A stretch of DNA of 64,000 bases from Catenovulum sediminis. Its GTDB lineage: Bacteria > Pseudomonadota > Gammaproteobacteria > Enterobacterales > Alteromonadaceae. The notes under the pieces are model-generated. The model had not been told where the DNA came from. It did not search any database and saw only the letters and a list, made by a program, of their open reading frames with translations. Both the position numbers and the translations under genes were made by a program. Positions 41,815 through 51,023 of the stretch are shown here, piece after piece (the first letter of the stretch is position 1; each line of letters begins with the position of its first letter). The stretch lies in NCBI RefSeq assembly GCF_040270295.1, contig NZ_JBELOE010000200.1, one strand, 5' to 3'.

Positions 41815-42948
41815 ATGGCAGCAGATGCAGAAGGTCGCACAGAAGACCCCACATCGAAAAAATTGTCGGATGCTCGGAGTAAAGGGCAAATTCCACGCTC
41901 GCGTGAATTAAGCACTATGATGGTGTTAGTTGGCGGTGGATTGGGGTTTCTTTTATACGGTCATTATTTAGCAACGGCTATGTTCGGTATGCTGAAAAAC
42001 GCTCTGACACTTGAGCGGGAAGATGCATTTGATATTTCCCGCATGTTTGTACAAATGGAAAGTGCATTAGACGCAATAGCCTGGCCGGTTTTAGCCATTA
42101 ATATTGTACTTTTGATATTTGCCGTTATCGGCAATATTGCAATTGGTGGCTATAATTTTTCTGCTAAAGCGATGCGACCTAAGTTTAGTAAGATGAACCC
42201 AATTACGGGGTTTAAACGTATTTTTGGCATTCAGGGTTTAGTTGAGCTGGTTAAGTCTATCGCCAAAGTCGCGGTTGTTGTTATTTCGGCTTACGTTTGT
42301 TTTAAAATGTTTTATCAAGAATTATTGCATATCAATGTTGAGTCTATGCCTGGCGGTTTATTTAAAGCGCTGGAAATTATGATTTGGGTATTTTTAATTC
42401 TGTCAGCCTCATTAATTGTCATTACCCTGATTGATGTACCGTATCAAATTTATAATCACAACGAACAGCTCAAAATGACAAAACAGGAAGTTAAAGATGA
42501 GCACAAAAATGCAGAAGGTGATCCGCTGATCAAAGGGAAAATTCGTCAGGCGATGTTTAAGGCTTCGCAACGTCGTATGCTGCAGGAAGTGCCCAAAGCG
42601 GACGTGGTTGTGACTAACCCGACGCATTTTGCCGTTGCGCTTAAATATGATCCTTTAGGTACAGGTGCACCTATGCTAGTGGCGAAAGGCGTCGATGAGA
42701 TGGCAGGACATATTAGAGACATTGCAACAGCACATGAAGTCCCCATTTTAACGGCACCCATGTTGGCACGTGCGATTTATTACACTACTGAGTTTGAAGA
42801 AGAGATACCAGAAAAGTTGTTTGCTGCGGTGGCTCAAGTATTGGCTTATGTATTTGCGCTGCGCGATTATAAAAAAGGCAAAGTCAAAAAACGACCTAAA
42901 CAGTTTAGATCTTCAAACTTACCGATTCCGCCGGATATGTATTACTAA
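41815..42948 (+). CDS. flhB: Flagellar export switch protein FlhB
   Basis: 377 residues. Four hydrophobic segments lie in the first 215 residues, then a cytoplasmic domain with the autocleavage site NPTH at 268-271 (VVVTNPTHFAVAL). The start, RTEDPTSKKLSDARSKGQIP, is typical. It cooperates with FliK to switch export specificity. It is the last flagellar gene here; the usual flhA does not follow. Confidence 0.97.
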   Translation: MAADAEGRTEDPTSKKLSDARSKGQIPRSRELSTMMVLVGGGLGFLLYGHYLATAMFGMLKNALTLEREDAFDISRMFVQMESALDAIAWPVLAINIVLLIFAVIGNIAIGGYNFSAKAMRPKFSKMNPITGFKRIFGIQGLVELVKSIAKVAVVVISAYVCFKMFYQELLHINVESMPGGLFKALEIMIWVFLILSASLIVITLIDVPYQIYNHNEQLKMTKQEVKDEHKNAEGDPLIKGKIRQAMFKASQRRMLQEVPKADVVVTNPTHFAVALKYDPLGTGAPMLVAKGVDEMAGHIRDIATAHEVPILTAPMLARAIYYTTEFEEEIPEKLFAAVAQVLAYVFALRDYKKGKVKKRPKQFRSSNLPIPPDMYY

Positions 42949-42987
42949 GCCGTTAACAGTTACAAGCGAATTAACGCAGCTTGGCGT

Positions 42988-43872
42988 TTAGTCCAGCTTG
43001 GTATGCACCACCGAGATGCCCTGCGCTGTTAACAGCTTAGTTAAACTATTTTGCCCAGTCATATGCATCAAACCCACTGCAATAAATACATTGCCTTGTT
43101 TGATTTCAGGCAGTAGTTTTTGCAGCCATTTTTTATTGCGCTTATCAAGCAGAACCTGTTGTGTAAATTGATGACTTGGATATATTTTAGCCGTCTCTTG
43201 CATCAAATTTTCAAGCGCGAGATGATCACCGCTCGACCACAGTGAAACCAGATGCGTCAGGGTCATTTTTGTATCTTGCTGCTGAACAAATACATCCAGC
43301 AATAGATCTTTGCCACCGTTTTCAGCTTCATTAAAATAGCTAATTTGCTGTTTTGCAGATTCTAGGCCTAATATCTCAACCTTTAATTTATGCGCGGTAT
43401 CCATTAATTCTTTGTCGATAGATTGTGCAAAACTGAACCCTTCAGTTTGTGTTTGTAAAATATTGAGTTGCAGTGCAATAAACCAAGGTTTGTAGGAGGA
43501 GAGCTGTGCGATATCTAAGCCATGTTCGGCCAATAGAGTTTGTAGTTTTGTGAGCTCATTTTCCGTCAAAAAGCTTTGCAATTTCATCTGCTTGGGCAAT
43601 TTAGCCAGTTTTAACATTGTGTCGCGAATATACCCAGCTTGGTAATCAAAAAGGTTAAGCTCGGTAATGAGTAAGCGCGCATCTTTTAGTTTATTTTTGG
43701 CAGGTGTTACCATTTCAAGCATTGGCGGGGTGGTTGCATGTACTGTACCCATCAGCCATGATGTTTTTCCTTGATAACTTAATTGCCAAAGCGAGGGGCC
43801 CGCTAGTGCTGAATAAGATAGACAGCACAGCAGTATGGTTAAAATTAAGTTTTTAAGCTTTACTAAAATCAT
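42988..43872 (-). CDS. TraB/GumN family protein, exported
   Basis: 294 residues from ATG 43872; a TTG 12 bases upstream overlaps the preceding gene and is less likely. Signal peptide ILTILLCCLSYSALAG. The TraB/GumN fold shows SWLMGTVHAT near 35-44, LLITELNLF, YKPWFIALQL and the C-terminal FIAVGLMHMTGQNSL. These proteins are suggested metallo-hydrolases with GxxH elements; the substrate is unknown. It follows the S41 peptidase by one base on the same strand and converges on flhB. Confidence 0.8.
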   Translation of the reverse strand: MILVKLKNLILTILLCCLSYSALAGPSLWQLSYQGKTSWLMGTVHATTPPMLEMVTPAKNKLKDARLLITELNLFDYQAGYIRDTMLKLAKLPKQMKLQSFLTENELTKLQTLLAEHGLDIAQLSSYKPWFIALQLNILQTQTEGFSFAQSIDKELMDTAHKLKVEILGLESAKQQISYFNEAENGGKDLLLDVFVQQQDTKMTLTHLVSLWSSGDHLALENLMQETAKIYPSHQFTQQVLLDKRNKKWLQKLLPEIKQGNVFIAVGLMHMTGQNSLTKLLTAQGISVVHTKLD

Positions 43873-43873
43873 A

Positions 43874-45289
43874 CTAGCGATCAATTAACATGCCGGGTAA
43901 AGTTTTTCTTGGAATGTTGACGGTTCGCTGGTTTTGTCCGTTTATAATCGGTTTATGAGCTGTTTTCTCCGCTGTCTCATCAAGTTTACATACGCCCGAT
44001 TGCAAATAATTAATCGAAGCATGGACGATAGGATCGTCTGTACTGCCCCAAGGATACGGCATATTAGAATCAGTCACATCGCATCCGCTATCAACTGGAA
44101 TACCATTTAAATAATCACCAAAACCCAGTGCATTATTGGTTTGAAAATTTAAAGCCAATAGGGTTTCGTCGCAGTATTCGTCTGGATAAAAACCAACCGG
44201 TTTGCCAAAGGTTTGCTCGCCGATAACCGTGACGTCTAAATATGCCTCAATGTCTAAACTATTGATCAAGGTTTCGCTGGCGGATGCGGTTGATTTGTTT
44301 GTTAGCACAATCAGTGAATCTAAATTTAAACTGTTGTTCAGGACATTTTGGTAATCCTGAAATTGGTCTGAATTGTTTAAATTTGACCAAATGAGATCTT
44401 CGGCAGTGTAGCTCGCGTTAAACTCGGCATTGTTGGCATTGTGTTCTATTTCAATAAAGGTTTGTCGATCAATTCGCTCGCCCGCTAGATAAAGCGCTAA
44501 ACGCGCGGATGCAGATAACAAACCGCCTGTATTGTGGCGTAAGTCTAAAACAAAGTGGTCGAAGTCTTGCTGTTTAATGTTGGCAAATACGGCATCTAAT
44601 TCATCCGCCGTACTTTCCAAAAAACCGTTCGGAAAAGCGAGGTAAGCCACGGTGCCGGCATTGGTCTGAATTAGTTTATTGTCAGCTAAACTGTTTACCT
44701 TAAATGCCGATTTTTCCAATACGGCAACTTGTTCCTGCTGGTTTAGATCACGCCAGCTAAAGGTTAATTGGTACCCAGCTTGATCTGGTCCAAATGCTTG
44801 ATGATAACTTTGTATATCAGCATTATTGAGCCAATTGACAAAAGTAGATGCGGGAATATCACCAATTGAAATGATTTCTTGTCCACGTTGAATGCCGGCC
44901 AGATGAGCAGACGAGCCAGTGAAAGTTTGAAAGACAAATAACTTGTCGTCTGACACGCTAAGCTGAATGCCAAAACCAAATTCACTGCCGCTGATTAAAC
45001 CATCCCAATCATCAGTTGATAACGCGACACTGAACCTATCTTTAACGGGTAATACATCGGCTAACAAAGTATTGGTTGTGGGGTATTGTGAAAACGCATT
45101 TTGTGGGGTTTGCAGTTCTTCTAACCACAAATAATCATTTTGTAGAGTTTGATACCAATGTTGATTTATCGCAGCCCGACTACAACTGCTATTTGCAAGC
45201 TTGGAATTGTCTGTGTTATCCGAGCCCCCGCAGGACGCTAATAAACTAGACGAGAGTATCCATACACCTAATCTGAATTTTTGAAACAT
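43874..45289 (-). CDS. S41-family (C-terminal processing type) peptidase, lipoprotein
   Basis: 471 residues. A lipobox SLLASC with Cys20 predicts outer-membrane or periplasmic anchoring. A PDZ-like segment spans about 105-185 (FQTFTGSSAHLAGIQRGQEI). The S41 catalytic core has FVLDLRHNTGG at 246-256, the nucleophile Ser336 in STASASE and Lys363 in GKPVG. It probably degrades periplasmic peptides. It is transcribed toward the TraB/GumN gene, with the next gene immediately adjacent. Confidence 0.85.
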   Translation of the reverse strand: MFQKFRLGVWILSSSLLASCGGSDNTDNSKLANSSCSRAAINQHWYQTLQNDYLWLEELQTPQNAFSQYPTTNTLLADVLPVKDRFSVALSTDDWDGLISGSEFGFGIQLSVSDDKLFVFQTFTGSSAHLAGIQRGQEIISIGDIPASTFVNWLNNADIQSYHQAFGPDQAGYQLTFSWRDLNQQEQVAVLEKSAFKVNSLADNKLIQTNAGTVAYLAFPNGFLESTADELDAVFANIKQQDFDHFVLDLRHNTGGLLSASARLALYLAGERIDRQTFIEIEHNANNAEFNASYTAEDLIWSNLNNSDQFQDYQNVLNNSLNLDSLIVLTNKSTASASETLINSLDIEAYLDVTVIGEQTFGKPVGFYPDEYCDETLLALNFQTNNALGFGDYLNGIPVDSGCDVTDSNMPYPWGSTDDPIVHASINYLQSGVCKLDETAEKTAHKPIINGQNQRTVNIPRKTLPGMLIDR

Positions 45290-45314
45290 AAATCTACCGT
45301 GAATCGTTCAATCA

Positions 45315-45911
45315 TTAAAAATGAAAACTACCTTGTACACCATAAATGCGACTCTCGGCAACTATTTGCGCGTGAATTGTTGCAGAAACATTGTCTGAAA
45401 AATAATATTCCCCTTTTAATTTTACGCCTAGTTTTTTATTTTCCGGTGTTTTTGTTGTTTGCAAGTATTCCTCCGGTACTTTATATACCAACGCACTGTA
45501 TATTCTAAACGCTGAAGTTAGATTGATTTTTGAACCCGCCTCTAAAGCCAGTTGTGAGTTTCTGTTGGCCGCACGATGTTGATAATTAGCTTGTTTATCG
45601 TTTAGTGTATTTGTTTGCATCAACAAGCTAGCGTTTAAGGCAACGTCAGAATTTAAATTGAGTTGATAACCCGTGCCCGCTTGAATACGATTTTGCGGTT
45701 GTGTCGAATCAATTTCAGCAGTAAAAAACAATTGGCTTTGTTGCTGCGGCTGGTGAATATGTAAATAATTTTCATTTTTAGCGTCTAACGAAAAATAGGC
45801 TTGCGTTGATTGCATAAAAAAGGATTCTGTATCAATTGCATGTGCCAATTGAATGCTAGGTAATAGTATCAACACAGACACTATTATTTGCAGTGCTTTT
45901 TTTGATTCCAT
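45315..45911 (-). CDS. Small secreted or outer-membrane protein, unknown
   Basis: 198 residues. Signal peptide (VSVLILLPSIQLAHA). The remainder has alternating short strands (QLFFTAEIDS, YQLNLNSDVALNASLL, LGVKLKGEYYFSD) and ends with aromatic Phe, as outer-membrane barrel proteins do. GGAG precedes the ATG. I cannot name a family. It lies 25 bases upstream of the S41 gene on the same strand and may be co-transcribed. Confidence 0.55.
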   Translation of the reverse strand: MESKKALQIIVSVLILLPSIQLAHAIDTESFFMQSTQAYFSLDAKNENYLHIHQPQQQSQLFFTAEIDSTQPQNRIQAGTGYQLNLNSDVALNASLLMQTNTLNDKQANYQHRAANRNSQLALEAGSKINLTSAFRIYSALVYKVPEEYLQTTKTPENKKLGVKLKGEYYFSDNVSATIHAQIVAESRIYGVQGSFHF

Positions 45912-46089
45912 GTGTTTATGCTCCGCCCGCTAAACGAGTCTTGCCGCTCGTTACTAAAGTTTAGACGAAGAATTTAAAAAATGACGGAAAAATGAGCAGA
46001 AAAATAAAAAAATTTATGTGAAAGGGAACTATTTAGCAAGCCCACGAAAATATCGAAAGGCTTGCTGACAGAATGGCAGTTATAACTAA

Positions 46090-46635
46090 TTAAACTTTAA
46101 AGAATTCTTTTTTATAACGCGCCAGCTCTTCAATAGATTCGTGGATATCTTGCAACGCTAAATGAGTGCCTTTTTTCTTGTAGTCACTCACAAGCTCAGG
46201 TCGCCATCTACGTGCCAACTCTTTCACTGTGCTTACATCTAAGTTTCGATAGTGGAAATAAGCTTCCAGTTCTTGCATATGAATATACATAAAACGTCGG
46301 TCCTGACTGATGCTGTTACCGCACATAGGCGATTTACCCGCAGGGACATATTGTTTTAAAAATTCAATAGTACGCTTTTGAGCTTCGATGATATCGATGT
46401 CGCTTTCACGACATCTCTGCGTTAATCCTGATTTACCGTGCTGATTAATGCACCATTCATCCATATTATCCAAAACTTCATCTGGTTGATGAATCGCAAA
46501 CACCGGGCCTTCTGCAATGATATTGAGTTCACTATCAGTGACTATCGTCGCAATTTCCAGTACCTTATCGCGCTCTGGTTCAAGACCCGTCATTTCAAGA
46601 TCAAGCCAGACAAGATTATTTTCGCTAAATGACAT
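46090..46635 (-). CDS. orn: Oligoribonuclease
   Basis: 181 residues, exact family length. 3'-5' exoribonuclease that clears 2-5 nucleotide RNAs, including pGpG. DEDDh residues: NLVWLDLEMTGL (Asp12, Glu14), the middle SISQDRRFMYIHMQELE, and HLALQDIHESIEEL with the catalytic His and Asp. AGGA is eight bases before ATG. It is divergent from rsgA, a common arrangement in gammaproteobacteria. Confidence 0.97.
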   Translation of the reverse strand: MSFSENNLVWLDLEMTGLEPERDKVLEIATIVTDSELNIIAEGPVFAIHQPDEVLDNMDEWCINQHGKSGLTQRCRESDIDIIEAQKRTIEFLKQYVPAGKSPMCGNSISQDRRFMYIHMQELEAYFHYRNLDVSTVKELARRWRPELVSDYKKKGTHLALQDIHESIEELARYKKEFFKV

Positions 46636-46766
46636 ATAGTATTCCTACTCAACCCTTTCTTTGATACATAGTTAGAAAAGAAAGTATTCATTGCTGCAAC
46701 TTGAATATAGTGTAAAGTTGCGCTCGTTTGATCAGTCTATCGTTATTATTTATTAAAAGTAGCATT

Positions 46767-47810
46767 GTGGCAAAAAAAAAGAAACTAACCAAACAACAAC
46801 TTAGACGCATGCGATCTAATCGTAGCAGAAAATTGGAGCAAACAGAAAATAATCCTGACAATTTGCCGGATGATTCTAATTTGGGTCCAGCCCAGCACGG
46901 TCAGGTGATTAGCCGATATGGCCAGCATGCAGATATTGAAGATGAAAGTGGCAATTTAATTCGTTGTGACTTACGTCGCACTATTGGCTCATTGGTCGCA
47001 GGTGATAAAATAATCTGGCGCGAAAATTTAACCGGTGGTGACAGTCAAGGCGTGGTAGAAGCAGTGCAAGAGCGGAGCTCTGTGCTGACTCGGCCTGATT
47101 TTTACGACGGGGTTAAACCTGTAGCGGCTAATATTGAGCAAGTTGTTATTTTATCCTCCATCAAACCCGAGCTGTCTCTGCAAATTATAGATCGCTACCT
47201 AGTGGCGGTTGAAACCATGGGCGCAGAACCTGTGGTGGTTATTAACAAGTCTGATTTGTTGCCAGAAGCGGAAAAGCAAAAGATTGACCAAGAACTGCAA
47301 TATTACCGAGATATTGGCTATCAAGTGCACTGGCTCAGTGTTAAAGCTGAAGAGGGAATTGAGCTCATTCATCAAATTTTGAAAAACAGAATTTCTATCG
47401 TGGTCGGTCAATCAGGTGTTGGCAAATCTTCTTTGGTTAATCAGTTATTGCCAGATACCGATGCAGCCGTGGGGGATATTGATACCATCGGCTTGGGAAC
47501 GCATACCACAACGGTTGCCCGCTTATACCACTTGTCGCATGGCGGAGATTTAATTGACTCACCGGGGGTGCGAGAGTTTGCACTATGGCATTTAAGTGCT
47601 GAGCAAATTTTTGATGGTTTTATTGAGTTTGCGCAATACAGTGCAAGGTGTAAATTTAGAGACTGCAAACATTTGGAAGATCCGGGCTGCGGTTTACGCA
47701 AAGCGGTCGAAGCAGGGCAGGTAAAACCACACAGGCTAGAGCATTATCATAAAATTTTACAGTCTGTAGTAGAGAATAAACCCGCTTATAAATTAGATAT
47801 TCATAAATGA
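46767..47810 (+). CDS. rsgA: Small-subunit ribosome biogenesis GTPase RsgA
   Basis: 347 residues from GTG 46767, giving the typical VAKKKKLTKQQLRRMRSNR start. Circularly permuted GTPase that matures 30S subunits. An OB domain is followed by G4 VVINKSDLL, G1 GQSGVGKSSLVNQLL and G3 DSPGVREF. The C-terminal zinc site reads CKFRDCKHLEDPGC (three Cys, one His). Confidence 0.97.
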   Translation: MAKKKKLTKQQLRRMRSNRSRKLEQTENNPDNLPDDSNLGPAQHGQVISRYGQHADIEDESGNLIRCDLRRTIGSLVAGDKIIWRENLTGGDSQGVVEAVQERSSVLTRPDFYDGVKPVAANIEQVVILSSIKPELSLQIIDRYLVAVETMGAEPVVVINKSDLLPEAEKQKIDQELQYYRDIGYQVHWLSVKAEEGIELIHQILKNRISIVVGQSGVGKSSLVNQLLPDTDAAVGDIDTIGLGTHTTTVARLYHLSHGGDLIDSPGVREFALWHLSAEQIFDGFIEFAQYSARCKFRDCKHLEDPGCGLRKAVEAGQVKPHRLEHYHKILQSVVENKPAYKLDIHK

Positions 47811-47935
47811 TGTGAAGCCTGTAGAGCCTGATACGCTATTTGCTTCTACAAAATTTATACAGAAAAGTTTAACAGGCTTTAGTATCATAGCCGCCATAAA
47901 ATTTTAGCTTTCTGATTGTTAGTAAAGGAACAGCA

Positions 47936-48790
47936 GTGTCATTAGAAAAATTTAAAGTAGCATTACAGTACATTACACCACAACATGCATTGTCTAGAGT
48001 TGTAGGGATGTTAGCCGCTAGCCAGAATAAACTCATTAGTCAGGCATTTATCCGTTGGTTTGCTGGCGCCTATCATATTCGCTTGGAAGAGGCTCAGGTT
48101 AAAAAGCTAAGTGATTTTGCATCTTTTAATGATTTTTTCACGCGTGCTTTAGAAATTGATGCACGTCCCATCGAAACGAGTGAGTGGGTGTCACCGGTCG
48201 ACGGTGAGGTCAGTCAGTGTGGGAAAATTGACGGCGATAGCATTTTTCAGGCTAAGGGGCATAATTATAGTCTGACGACTTTGTTAGGTGGCGATGAAGA
48301 AAATGCTGCAGTATACAAAGATGGGTGTTTTTCAACTATTTATTTATCACCGAGTGATTATCATAGAATCCATATGCCCTGTACAGGTCGGCTGAAAAGA
48401 ATGGTTTATGTACCGGGCAAATTATTTTCAGTGAATCAAGCGACAACCCGTAACGTAAATGGTTTGTTTGCACGCAATGAACGAGTCGTTTGTTTTTTTG
48501 ATACTGAATATGGTGAGTTAGCAATGGTTTTGGTTGGCGCCATGATAGTTGCCAGCATTGAAACCATTTGGTCAGGCGTTATTACGCCGCCGACAGGTAG
48601 ACGTCCATTTACTTGGCACTATGATAACCAGCCTCCAATTATTATCGAAAAAGGTCAGGAAATGGGGCGTTTTAAATTGGGCTCAACGGTTGTTATGACC
48701 TTTGCCAATCCGCACCTTGACTTTGCCGATGGCGCGCAAGCAGGCAAAAAAGTGCGTTTAGGTGAAGTATTGGCTAACCGCTCAAAATAA
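47936..48790 (+). CDS. psd: Phosphatidylserine decarboxylase
   Basis: 284 residues from GTG 47936 behind AAGGA. Makes phosphatidylethanolamine at the inner membrane. The serine self-cleavage site LGST is at 248-251 (Ser250 becomes the pyruvoyl group), with Asp90 (SPVDGEV) and His143/146 (SPSDYHRIHMP) as the processing triad. The gap before it (47811-47935) holds an 8-base inverted repeat AAGCCTGT/ACAGGCTT at 47815-47822 and 47872-47879 but no clear terminator. Confidence 0.97.
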   Translation: MSLEKFKVALQYITPQHALSRVVGMLAASQNKLISQAFIRWFAGAYHIRLEEAQVKKLSDFASFNDFFTRALEIDARPIETSEWVSPVDGEVSQCGKIDGDSIFQAKGHNYSLTTLLGGDEENAAVYKDGCFSTIYLSPSDYHRIHMPCTGRLKRMVYVPGKLFSVNQATTRNVNGLFARNERVVCFFDTEYGELAMVLVGAMIVASIETIWSGVITPPTGRRPFTWHYDNQPPIIIEKGQEMGRFKLGSTVVMTFANPHLDFADGAQAGKKVRLGEVLANRSK

Positions 48791-48791
48791 A

Positions 48792-49673
48792 ATGAGTTCA
48801 TTAAAATCGACTGCAGCAGAGCAAAAGGTTGCTTTGTTGCAGGTGCATATGGGCGTCTTGCTGTTAGGCGGGACGGCGCTATTTTCAAAAATTGTTCCGC
48901 TAAGTGGCTCTGCAATATCGTTGGCCCGCGCGGCAATCGCAGCCCTGTTTTTGGCGATGATTGTTAAAGCGACCGAAGGGCGATTATCACTGAATAGTTT
49001 TCGGGATTATCGCAACGGCGTTATTTTAGGTGTTTTTATGGCCATCCATTGGGTGACCTATTTTTATGCCATGCAATTATCATCCGTTGCTACAGGTATG
49101 ATAGCCTTGTATACCTACCCTGTGATGATAGTGTTAATCGAACCTTTGCTACACAAACAGTTGCCCAAGTTGATGGATGTGGTAATGGCGATGTTTGTAT
49201 TGGCTGGCGTGGCCTTAATGGTGCCCAACTTATCATTGGAAAGTGATTATACCTTGGGTATTTTACTAGGTGTGTTGTCTGCCGTATTTTTTGCCGCCCG
49301 AAACATTATGAATCATAAAGTGTTTGCCCATTATTCCGGGACAAAAAACATGATGTTTCAATCCTTTGTTATTGCTTTGGTATTAATGCCTTTTGAAATC
49401 ACTTCATTTTCTGAGATTAAAGATTCAACTATCGCTTGGTTGCTATTGCTTGGCGTTGTGTTTACCGCTTTACCCCATTCTTTAATTGTTAATGGCCTGC
49501 GCTCGATTCGAGCAAAAACCATGAGTTTAGTTTCCTGTCTGTCTCCCTGTTATGGAACCGCTTTTGCTGCTATATTTCTGACCGAGTATCCAAGCTGGCA
49601 AACTTTGCTTGGGGGCGCAATGGTTGTCTCGGCAGCCGTTTTTGAAACATGGTCGGTGAACCGTCAAAAATAG
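48792..49673 (+). CDS. EamA/DMT-family transporter
   Basis: 293 residues from ATG 48792, just after the psd stop. An in-frame start inside psd is rejected. About ten membrane helices with two EamA repeats: the first includes LLGGTALFSKIVPLSG and YFYAMQLSSVATGMIALYT, the second LLGVLSAVFFAARNIMNH and LSPCYGTAFAAIFLTEYPSW. Probable metabolite exporter; the substrate is unknown. It may be read through from psd. Confidence 0.85.
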   Translation: MSSLKSTAAEQKVALLQVHMGVLLLGGTALFSKIVPLSGSAISLARAAIAALFLAMIVKATEGRLSLNSFRDYRNGVILGVFMAIHWVTYFYAMQLSSVATGMIALYTYPVMIVLIEPLLHKQLPKLMDVVMAMFVLAGVALMVPNLSLESDYTLGILLGVLSAVFFAARNIMNHKVFAHYSGTKNMMFQSFVIALVLMPFEITSFSEIKDSTIAWLLLLGVVFTALPHSLIVNGLRSIRAKTMSLVSCLSPCYGTAFAAIFLTEYPSWQTLLGGAMVVSAAVFETWSVNRQK

Positions 49674-49682
49674 GAAAAGGGT

Positions 49683-50396
49683 ATGTTTATTTGGGCGCAT
49701 CGGGGTGCCAGTAGTATTGCACCTGAAAACACGATAAAAGCTTTTGAACAGGCAATACAAGCTCAAGCTGATGGTATTGAACTTGACGTACAAGTTGTAG
49801 AAAACATTCCTGTTGTATTACACGATGCGTGGTTACAGCAAACAACCAATGGAATAGGGCATGTCACTCAAGTTGCTTTTGGTTATTTACAATCGTTAGA
49901 TGCGGGCGATGGGCAAAGCGTACCGACCTTAAGAGATGTGCTGATGCATATCAATGGGCGCTGTAAGATTAATATTGAATTAAAAGCAGCAGATTGTGAA
50001 GCATTGATTCTGGCTGATATTGAATATGCGCTAGAACATAGTGCAGTGACTGCGGACGATATTTTGGTATCTTCTTTTAATCATCGGATGTTGGCTCGTT
50101 TTGCTAAATTAGCACCGGCCATACGTTTGGGTGCATTAACCGCAAATTTGCCACTGAGCTTAGCAGAGTTTGCAACTGAGCTTGGCGCTTGGTCGGTGCA
50201 TTGTGCTCGTGATTTTATTGATCAGGATTTTGTGCAGGATGCTCATCAGCGAGGGTTAAAAGTTTTTGTTTACACCATCAATCATGCTGAAGATATGGAA
50301 AAAATGCACCAGTTGGGCGTTGACGGCATATTTACCGATTACCCAACGCGCGCAAGGCAGTTATTTTCAGTTGTAGAGCCAAGTTCAGCATCGTAA
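49683..50396 (+). CDS. Glycerophosphodiester phosphodiesterase family protein
   Basis: 237 residues, no signal peptide, cytoplasmic UgpQ-like. It hydrolyses glycerophosphodiesters to glycerol 3-phosphate plus alcohol. Catalytic HRGAS with His6-Arg7 near the start, GIELDVQVVENIPVVLHD (Glu/Asp metal ligands and second His) and the late VDGIFTDYP. AAAGGG precedes ATG, nine bases after the transporter. Proximity to psd suggests phospholipid turnover. Confidence 0.9.
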   Translation: MFIWAHRGASSIAPENTIKAFEQAIQAQADGIELDVQVVENIPVVLHDAWLQQTTNGIGHVTQVAFGYLQSLDAGDGQSVPTLRDVLMHINGRCKINIELKAADCEALILADIEYALEHSAVTADDILVSSFNHRMLARFAKLAPAIRLGALTANLPLSLAEFATELGAWSVHCARDFIDQDFVQDAHQRGLKVFVYTINHAEDMEKMHQLGVDGIFTDYPTRARQLFSVVEPSSAS

Positions 50397-50423
50397 CTAT
50401 CCATAACTATCCATAACTATCCT
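50394..50423. repeat. 10-base tandem repeat over a stop codon
   Basis: TAACTATCCA, TAACTATCCA and TAACTATCCT in a row. The first unit begins with the TAA stop of the glycerophosphodiesterase gene. Confidence 0.75.
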
Positions 50424-50453
50424 AACCTTCACTAAAATCAACTTTCGCTAAAA

Positions 50454-51023
50454 TCACGTTGCGGGGCGACTGTTCGTGTCATTTTGGGGCGTGATAAATG
50501 CGCTTGAAAAACTTGGGTGTTGTCGAATTTGAAATAAAGCTTTTTGCGCTTCTTCTACTGTTTTGAATGGACCTGCCAAAATTTTAATCGAAAAGACTTG
50601 TGTTATGTGCTGTTTTATTTTGAAACTCAAAGTATTTGTATTTGCTAAATAATTGGCAAAATTGACCAGCCATTCAGCTTGTTTTCGATTCGATTGATGG
50701 CCTAAATCTAAATATACCAAATCAGCAATATCATGCATTTTTGCACTAACACGCACCCGTTTGTCTGTATTGATTGTCGTTAAATAGGCTTGAGCTGCCT
50801 TAATGTTTTTGGTTGGATTGGAAACAATATTAAAGCTTTCTTTTGTTTGCTGGGTATATTTAACCTGACTGTTAAAGCCCAAACCTTCTATTTGCTGGCG
50901 ATAGGTTTCAACACATTTTTGTTTTAGACATGCTGCGGCTTGAATATACAGTGTATTTTGATCCGCCCAGCTTTTGTTTTGGGCGATTAAAATTAAAATG
51001 AGCGGAAATAGAAAACGCAACAT
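50454..51023 (-). CDS. Exported SPOR-like protein, unknown role
   Basis: 189 residues. Signal peptide FLFPLILILIAQNKSWA. Two segments resemble SPOR-type peptidoglycan-binding repeats: LYIQAAACLKQKCVETYRQQ near 25-45 and VFSIKILAGPFKTVEEAQKA near 145-164, each a beta strand followed by a helix as in SPOR. It starts at the last base of the tmcA stop (TAATG), so the two are coupled. Likely periplasmic; a cell-wall role is inferred, not shown. Confidence 0.6.
   Translation of the reverse strand: MLRFLFPLILILIAQNKSWADQNTLYIQAAACLKQKCVETYRQQIEGLGFNSQVKYTQQTKESFNIVSNPTKNIKAAQAYLTTINTDKRVRVSAKMHDIADLVYLDLGHQSNRKQAEWLVNFANYLANTNTLSFKIKQHITQVFSIKILAGPFKTVEEAQKALFQIRQHPSFSSAFITPQNDTNSRPAT

Noticed and set aside
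45281..45508. Possible small plus-strand gene opposite the S41/small envelope gene junction
   Set aside because: It is antisense to two well supported coding regions and has no ribosome site or family features.
46035..46066. Inverted repeat AGCAAGCC/GGCTTGCT as orn terminator
   Set aside because: The stem is good but has a 16-base loop and no T-tract follows on the minus strand; left unassigned.
48762..48791. Start of the DMT transporter inside psd
   Set aside because: The first ten residues are polar and come from psd sequence; ATG 48792 follows the stop.
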